This document shows, in pieces, positions 51,115-55,537 of a stretch of DNA of 55,537 nt. Each line of letters starts with the position of its first letter. Within the stretch, counting starts at the first letter, position 1. This DNA comes from JAHFUI01 sp041485905. GTDB lineage: Bacteria > Acidobacteriota > Vicinamibacteria > Vicinamibacterales > CAVVIG01. Below the pieces are notes generated by a model that saw nothing but the letters and a program-made list of their open reading frames with translations, searched no databases and was not told the DNA's origin. The position numbers were made by a program, and so were the translations under genes. The stretch is from positions 1-55,537 of the forward strand of contig JBGPKK010000008.1 of assembly GCA_041485905.1 (NCBI GenBank). Reading direction: 5' to 3'.

Positions 51115-52392
51115 TCAGTCGGCTGGTCCCGGGGCCTTTGGTTGTGAGGCTCGAGTCAGCACGCCGCGAACGACGCGCGCGACGCGCGCCGCCTGAGCGT
51201 CGCTGAGTGTGGAGTAGACCGGCACCTGCATGGCGGCGGTCGCCCGGTGCGCACCCGGCGCATCCGGCGGCTCGACTCTGGTTCCCGCAAACAGGTCCAG
51301 ATCGCTGCAGACGTCCACGTGCAGTGTTTCGATGTCGATGCCGCGGCGGACCGAGCGCACGACCAGCTCGTCGCGCTGCGGACCGTACACGCAGTACTGG
51401 TAATAGACATGCGTGTGCTTCGGCGGCACGCGCGGGACGGTGATGCCCGGCAAATCGCCGAGCGCGCGATCCATCACGCGGGCATGCCGCCCGGTCCGTT
51501 CGGTCCAGTCGTCCAGCAGTTCGAGCGCGGCCAGCCCGATCGCGGCCTGGACGTTTGGAAATCGTTCGGTGTAGGCGTCGGGCAGCGGATCGAGCGAGCG
51601 GATCTCCTCCCACAAGTACACGTCAGGGTTCGCGCCGATGAGCGAGGACACCCAGAGAATGGGAAACGCGCTGATCGAAAACACCCATGGCTTGATGAAG
51701 ATCCGCTGCAGGCGCCCGACCAGCAGCCGGTGATCGATCCGTTTTTCGTCCGGCCAGGGCTCACGCTCGGCCAGCTCCCGGACGCGGCCGGCCAACAGCG
51801 CGTCCTTCATCAGCGCCAATCCTCCGCCGTAACAATTGAGCGGCTTGAGCGTCTGGAAGCTGAAAAACCCGGCGTCCCCAAAGAGACCCACCGGCCGGCC
51901 GTCGAACGTGGCGCCCAGCGCGTGCGCGCAGTCTTCGATGACCTTCAATCCGTGGCGCGACGCAATCGCCATGATCGCGTCCATGTCGCAGGACAATCCG
52001 TACAGATGCGTCGGCACGACCGCCCGGGTGGCCGGCGTGATCGCCCGCTCGAACGACTGCGGATCCATCGTGAAGGTTGTCGGGTCGACGTCGGCGAAGA
52101 CGACCTTCAAGCCGGCGACGCGCGCGAGCTCGGGAACCACCCAGAAGGTGAGCGCCGGCAGCACGATCTCAGAGCCGGGCGGCAGCTCCAGCGCCTTGAG
52201 CACGTAGTAGAACGCCATGCGCCCGTACGACGCGGTGACGGCGTGACCGCCTCCGAGTCGCGCGGCGAATGTCTGCTCGAACTGCGCGATCTGGGGACCC
52301 TGGATGAATTCGCCGCGGGCTTTGCAGCCCGCGACGATGTCCTCGGTATTGGGCAGGACTCGCGCTCCATAGCGCGAGATGGCTGTCAGCAT
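51115..52392 (-). CDS. DegT/DnrJ/EryC1/StrS-family PLP aminotransferase
   Basis: A 425-aa sugar-aminotransferase-fold protein. Motifs: EFIQGPQIAQFEQTFAARLG, the PLP-contact VIEDCAHALGATFDG, and Lys183 in SFQTLKPLNCYGGG, the expected Schiff-base lysine. It overlaps the upstream radical SAM gene by 7 bp. Relatives aminate nucleotide-linked sugars or other ketones. Length and extra C-terminal block (IDIETLHVDVC) are slightly unusual. Substrate unknown; the neighbours suggest a lipid- or envelope-related product. Confidence 0.88.
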   Translation of the reverse strand: MLTAISRYGARVLPNTEDIVAGCKARGEFIQGPQIAQFEQTFAARLGGGHAVTASYGRMAFYYVLKALELPPGSEIVLPALTFWVVPELARVAGLKVVFADVDPTTFTMDPQSFERAITPATRAVVPTHLYGLSCDMDAIMAIASRHGLKVIEDCAHALGATFDGRPVGLFGDAGFFSFQTLKPLNCYGGGLALMKDALLAGRVRELAEREPWPDEKRIDHRLLVGRLQRIFIKPWVFSISAFPILWVSSLIGANPDVYLWEEIRSLDPLPDAYTERFPNVQAAIGLAALELLDDWTERTGRHARVMDRALGDLPGITVPRVPPKHTHVYYQYCVYGPQRDELVVRSVRRGIDIETLHVDVCSDLDLFAGTRVEPPDAPGAHRATAAMQVPVYSTLSDAQAARVARVVRGVLTRASQPKAPGPAD

Positions 52393-53780
52393 GCAACAGG
52401 ACGGGAAATGTCGGCTATCTCCTCGCGCGAATGGCGATCGTTGACGCGCCGATCCATCCGGCTCACCCATTCACGAACGGCCGTGTTCTGGACCTTGAGG
52501 AGGTTCGCGAGGTACGACGGCCGCATGTAGAACCGTTTGTACGCCGCGCCGAGCAGGAACCGAAGCTCGATCTCCGACAGGTTGGGGTGCCGGAACGTCG
52601 GCGTGTACCCGTCGTACTTCTCCCAGTCGGTTTCAGTCAGCAGCGGCTCGAGCTGCCTGAACATCGGCGTCCCGGGGTACGGTGTCAGGATCTTGAACTG
52701 CGCGAACGTCGATCCCACATCCGTCGCGTATTCGATCGTCGCCGCGATGGAGTTCCAATCGTCCTGAAGGAACCCCAGCACGTAAAACGCCGCCGTCATG
52801 ATGCCGCGCTTGCGGCAGTGCTCGATGATCTCGCGCTGATGCGCTTCCGGAATCGGCCGCCGTCCGGATTTTTTCAGCGTCTCGGGCGCCAGCGACTCGA
52901 CCCCGAAGCTCATCGCGCGGAACCCGGCGGCATACAGCTTGTCGAGCAGGTCGATGTCGAGGCGATCCAGCCGGGTTTCCGCCTCGAACGTGAGCTCCAA
53001 TCCGCGCGTCTGGATCTCGTCGCAGAGCTCCAGGCAGCGTTCGCGCTGTTCGGTGAACAGGGGATCGCGGAAGATGACGTAGGGGCGCCGGACCTGATCG
53101 CACAGCCGTTCGAGCTCGTCGGCGATGTTCGCGATCGATCGGGCGCGATAACCCGCCAGAATGCGGTGAGGACAATACGTACAGAACTCCGGGCAGCCGC
53201 GGCTCGCCAGTAGCGGATAGCCGCCGCCGATCTGACGCGCCGACCATGGGATCCTGAAGCGCACCTGGTCCGTGGTCACCAGGTCCCAGCGCGGGAACGG
53301 AAGGGAGTCGAGGTCGTTGATCTGCTCGCTGACGACGATTCCCTCGGGGATCTCTCCCCGGGCGATCCGCATCGCGCCGGCTTCGGGCTCACCGTTGAGG
53401 ATGAAGTCGCAATGGTCGGCAAACAACTGCGGCATCTTCGACGCCGTGATGCCGATGAACCCCACCTTGACGCCGCGGGCGCGCAACCCGTCGGCCCATG
53501 CCGTCTCGGCTTTGTAATCGACCAGCGACGAGAGCACGAGCGCGACGTCGCCGTCGACCGCCTCGCCGCGGGTCCACTTCACCTCGTGGCCGGCGCGCGC
53601 GAGGATGGCGGCGATATACGCCATGTGCACGCTGGGCACGTCGTGAAACTGTTTCTTCAGGTACGCCATGATCGCCGTCACCCGCGAAAATGGATCGAGC
53701 CGCGATCCATAGCCGCCGACGACGGTATCTTTACTGACGAACCCCCGACTCGATTCCAGGTCTGCGAGAATCACTCGCAT
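52386..53780 (-). CDS. B12-binding-domain-type radical SAM enzyme
   Basis: A 464-aa enzyme. N-terminal ~1-130 is the cobalamin-binding-like Rossmann domain typical of class B radical SAM enzymes (VHMAYIAAILARAGHEV), although the DxHxxG cobalamin motif is not evident. The cluster motif is C196-x3-C200-x2-C203 in SRGCPEFCTYCP; GVESLAPETLKKSGR is the usual second block. Such enzymes do methylations or unusual C-C bond chemistry on lipids, cofactors or natural products. First gene of an operon with an aminotransferase and a DedA protein. Confidence 0.88.
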   Translation of the reverse strand: MRVILADLESSRGFVSKDTVVGGYGSRLDPFSRVTAIMAYLKKQFHDVPSVHMAYIAAILARAGHEVKWTRGEAVDGDVALVLSSLVDYKAETAWADGLRARGVKVGFIGITASKMPQLFADHCDFILNGEPEAGAMRIARGEIPEGIVVSEQINDLDSLPFPRWDLVTTDQVRFRIPWSARQIGGGYPLLASRGCPEFCTYCPHRILAGYRARSIANIADELERLCDQVRRPYVIFRDPLFTEQRERCLELCDEIQTRGLELTFEAETRLDRLDIDLLDKLYAAGFRAMSFGVESLAPETLKKSGRRPIPEAHQREIIEHCRKRGIMTAAFYVLGFLQDDWNSIAATIEYATDVGSTFAQFKILTPYPGTPMFRQLEPLLTETDWEKYDGYTPTFRHPNLSEIELRFLLGAAYKRFYMRPSYLANLLKVQNTAVREWVSRMDRRVNDRHSREEIADISRPVAC

Positions 53781-53882
53781 CGGTCACCTCAATTTGACGA
53801 AGCTGATGCAGCCCAGCGTGCTGCGCGAATGACATCGGCCGCCGAATAACGGACGGTCGAACCCCGTGCAGGCTGAAGCAGG

Positions 53883-54302
53883 CTAGGCAGGTGACGGAGG
53901 AGGACCCCGTGGCGTCCGCCGCGAAACCGTTCGATGGCTGGTGAGCTGACAGGGCGGCAGCGCGAGCATGCCGATCGGCTCGAGCACCGTGAGCTGGCGC
54001 CGCTGATCGTCCCCGCCCACCGCCGCCGTCGTCTGGATGGCCTCATCGTCGTCGCCGAGCGGCTTGACCCGGTTGCGCTGCAGTTTCGCCAGAATGTGGC
54101 GATGCACCAGACGGTGGGTCGGCGCGAGGAACGCCGTTCGGATGAAGGGCCTCGACGCGGCGCCCGCGCCGCACAGCGCCCGAGGCGTACGGGCGTGGTG
54201 CCGGCGCACCGGCGCAGCATCGGCGATGGAGGTACCGAGCAGCCACAACACCAGCGAGCCGGTAGCCGCCATCACCAATCTGACGGTTGACGAACGACGC
54301 AC
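53883..54302 (-). CDS. Hypothetical exported protein
   Basis: A ~139-aa protein if GTG 54302 is used; a shorter start at ATG 54272 is possible. It has an N-terminal hydrophobic segment (LVMAATGSLVLWLLGTSIADA) with a signal-peptide-like end (ADAAP), then a basic, His/Arg-rich mature part with LVHRHILAKLQRN and DDDEAIQTTAAVGGDDQ. No family was recognised. Composition and the clean signal segment argue that it is real, but an overlapping plus-strand frame also exists here. Confidence 0.45.
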   Translation of the reverse strand: MRRSSTVRLVMAATGSLVLWLLGTSIADAAPVRRHHARTPRALCGAGAASRPFIRTAFLAPTHRLVHRHILAKLQRNRVKPLGDDDEAIQTTAAVGGDDQRRQLTVLEPIGMLALPPCQLTSHRTVSRRTPRGPPPSPA

Positions 54303-54416
54303 GTAAAGGCGTTTCAAGAAGTGTAAGTGGTTGTAACTATCCCACAGCCCGGCTGTGGACTTCAACACGTCACGATATACCAAGAACGGCCGGCCAGCCT
54401 TTAATGCGCCGTTTCC

Positions 54417-55466
54417 ATGGCCTTACGTAGGAGTTTCGCTCCGGTTGTCGTCGTTGGCGCCGGGCCGGCCGGTGCAACGGCGGCCCGGACCCCTCACCCG
54501 GGCGGGGGTCGCCGTTAAACTAATCGACCGCTCCACCTTTCCAAGGAACAAGCCCTGCGGCGGCGCGGTCAACCTTCGGGTCCTGCACCGGTTCCCCTGC
54601 TTCGAGCAGGAATTAGAACGGACCGCCACGCACGCGGTCAGTCGGCTGGCCCTCGAAGGTCCGGGCGGCGACTCGACGATCGAGGAATCGGACGGTCCGG
54701 CGGCGTTGATGATCCGGCGGGTCGAGTTCGACGCGCTGCTCGTCTCGCTCGCCGTGGAAGCTGGAGCGGAGCTGGTGACTGGTATGGACATCGTTCAGGC
54801 GTCGGCCACCGACGGTCGCGTGTCGCTCACGGGCCGCGACGGCCGCCAGGTCGAAGCGTCCGTCGTGATCGCCGCCGGCGCGTGCGTATTACCACGGGTC
54901 CGTCGAGAAGGCGCCGTACGAGCTACAGCGCGAGTCGGTCGCGCAGTTGCGCGCGCGGGGCGTGATGGCCGGAGAATCCGTCAGGCGCAACTTCACGCCG
55001 TTCCTGATTTCCGTCGGCGGGCCGCCGCCCAATCCCGGCCGAGACCGGGTGGCGGTGGGAGGCGATGCGGGCGGATTCGTGAATGCCCTCACGGCCGAAG
55101 GTATTTATTACGCGATGGTGTCAGGGGATCTGGGCGCGGGCCATCGTCGAGACAGGCGGGGCGACCGCCGGCAACCGGCTCGCGCGACGACACCCGCGCG
55201 CGTGGAATGACGAAATTGGCAGCGAGCTACGAGATTCCGTCCTCGTGCAGCGGTCCTTGTTTTCCAGCCGACAGCGAGTCGGACGTATGATCAAGAACGC
55301 GCATCGGTGTCCGGCGGCCACCCGCGCGCTGCTCGAATATGCGACCAGCCTCCGATCGTACGCGTCCGTGCGCCGGCGGCTGTTGACCCGTTCGCCGCAC
55401 TTGGCACTCCGTTTGATGTGGGAGGGAGTCCGACCGCTCTTCCCCAATCGCCTCGGCAAGGATTAG
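54417..55466 (+). pseudogene. Decayed geranylgeranyl-reductase-like FAD oxidoreductase
   Basis: Four in-frame pieces in changing frames: 54417-~54500 (MALRRSFAPVVVVGAGPAGA, the FAD-binding GxGxxG); ~54500-54888 (VAVKLIDRSTFPRNKPCGGA … EFDALLVSLAVEAGAELV); ~54888-55135 (YELQRESVAQLRARG, NFTPFLISVGGPPPNPG, GDAGGFVNALTAEGIYYAM); ~55135-55466 (ARAIVETGGA … LRDSVLVQRSLFSS). Between the second and third pieces ~90 residues are missing compared with intact family members, so there are at least three frameshifts plus a deletion. The intact family reduces prenyl chains (for example in archaeal lipids or chlorophyll). It is next to the radical-SAM/aminotransferase/DedA operon. Confidence 0.85.
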
Positions 55467-55488
55467 TCGCTTTTTCTGGGAGACCACG

Positions 55489-55537
55489 ATGGCGCGCCAC
55501 AGCGACCGTCAGATCGAGCATCTCTTGCGCCGGGCGG
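55489..55537 (+). CDS. Start of a further gene, cut by the window end
   Basis: ATG 55489 follows GGGAG with a suitable spacing and opens a frame reading MARHSDRQIEHLLRRA to the end of the window. Only 16 residues are visible, too few to name a family. It lies 22 bp after the decayed reductase stop. Confidence 0.4.
   Translation, partial: MARHSDRQIEHLLRRA

Noticed and set aside
1..55537. tRNA, rRNA and riboswitch signals
   Set aside because: No cloverleaf with a GTTCRANNC-type arm, rRNA segment or known riboswitch core was seen by eye; a covariance-model scan would be needed to exclude them.

Overview
The window is high-GC, gene-dense DNA most consistent with an Acidobacteriota chromosome, probably Vicinamibacteria-like and perhaps from a metagenome. 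That guess rests on the Acidobacterial VWFA-related family at 47.9-50.6 kb, the secreted 'PWGDPDLQGIW' family at 5.7 kb, many exported peptidases and esterases, DUF3617, and a high load of short dispersed repeats. No rRNA, tRNA, CRISPR array, insertion sequence or phage module was recognised. 

Layout. 0-8.4 kb: a PQQ-type beta-propeller, a nucleotidyltransferase-like protein, an alpha/beta-hydrolase plus zinc alcohol dehydrogenase pair divergent from a LarA-type nickel lactate racemase, and an operon of esterase, secreted protein and haem protein. 8.5-14 kb: a solitary Dam-type methylase, back-to-back remnants of a UDP-GlcNAc 2-epimerase and a DegT aminotransferase, a fused membrane/spermidine synthase and a frameshifted aquaporin. 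13.9-25.6 kb: an S9 peptidase, a zinc-ribbon protein, two small exported proteins, a two-domain protein disulfide oxidoreductase with an in-frame UGA, an M61 peptidase, a GT-C membrane protein, and an argH - 41-aa membrane peptide - SSS symporter operon. 25.8-33.4 kb: an M16 peptidase pair, purE, small exported proteins, an M20 amidohydrolase, a phosphoesterase and a kinase stub. 33.4-40.5 kb: two MFS carriers around an Uma2 remnant, panE-like, an ECF sigma/anti-sigma operon and ada. 40.5-55.5 kb: a BIG2 lipoprotein, an FAD oxidase, the bacillithiol genes bshB1-bshA with a giant PIG-L deacetylase, the VWFA protein, a radical-SAM/aminotransferase/DedA operon and a decayed geranylgeranyl-reductase-like gene. 

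The best candidate for something new is at 17655-18320. A thioredoxin-fold protein of normal length is interrupted only by a TGA exactly where the first catalytic Cys of the C-terminal CPxC motif should be. A stem-loop with a G in its apical loop begins at the right distance downstream. This is the signature of a selenocysteine codon in a protein disulfide oxidoreductase (U-P-H-C active site). 

The second theme is repeats. Mini-palindromes with variable arms but a constant TAAA/TTCA core occur both between genes and in frame inside genes (spermidine synthase, anti-sigma factor, PIG-L deacetylase), and they supply the stop codons of several others. At least six further repeat classes lie in intergenic gaps, two of them at divergent promoters. 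Gene decay is also frequent: at least six broken genes.
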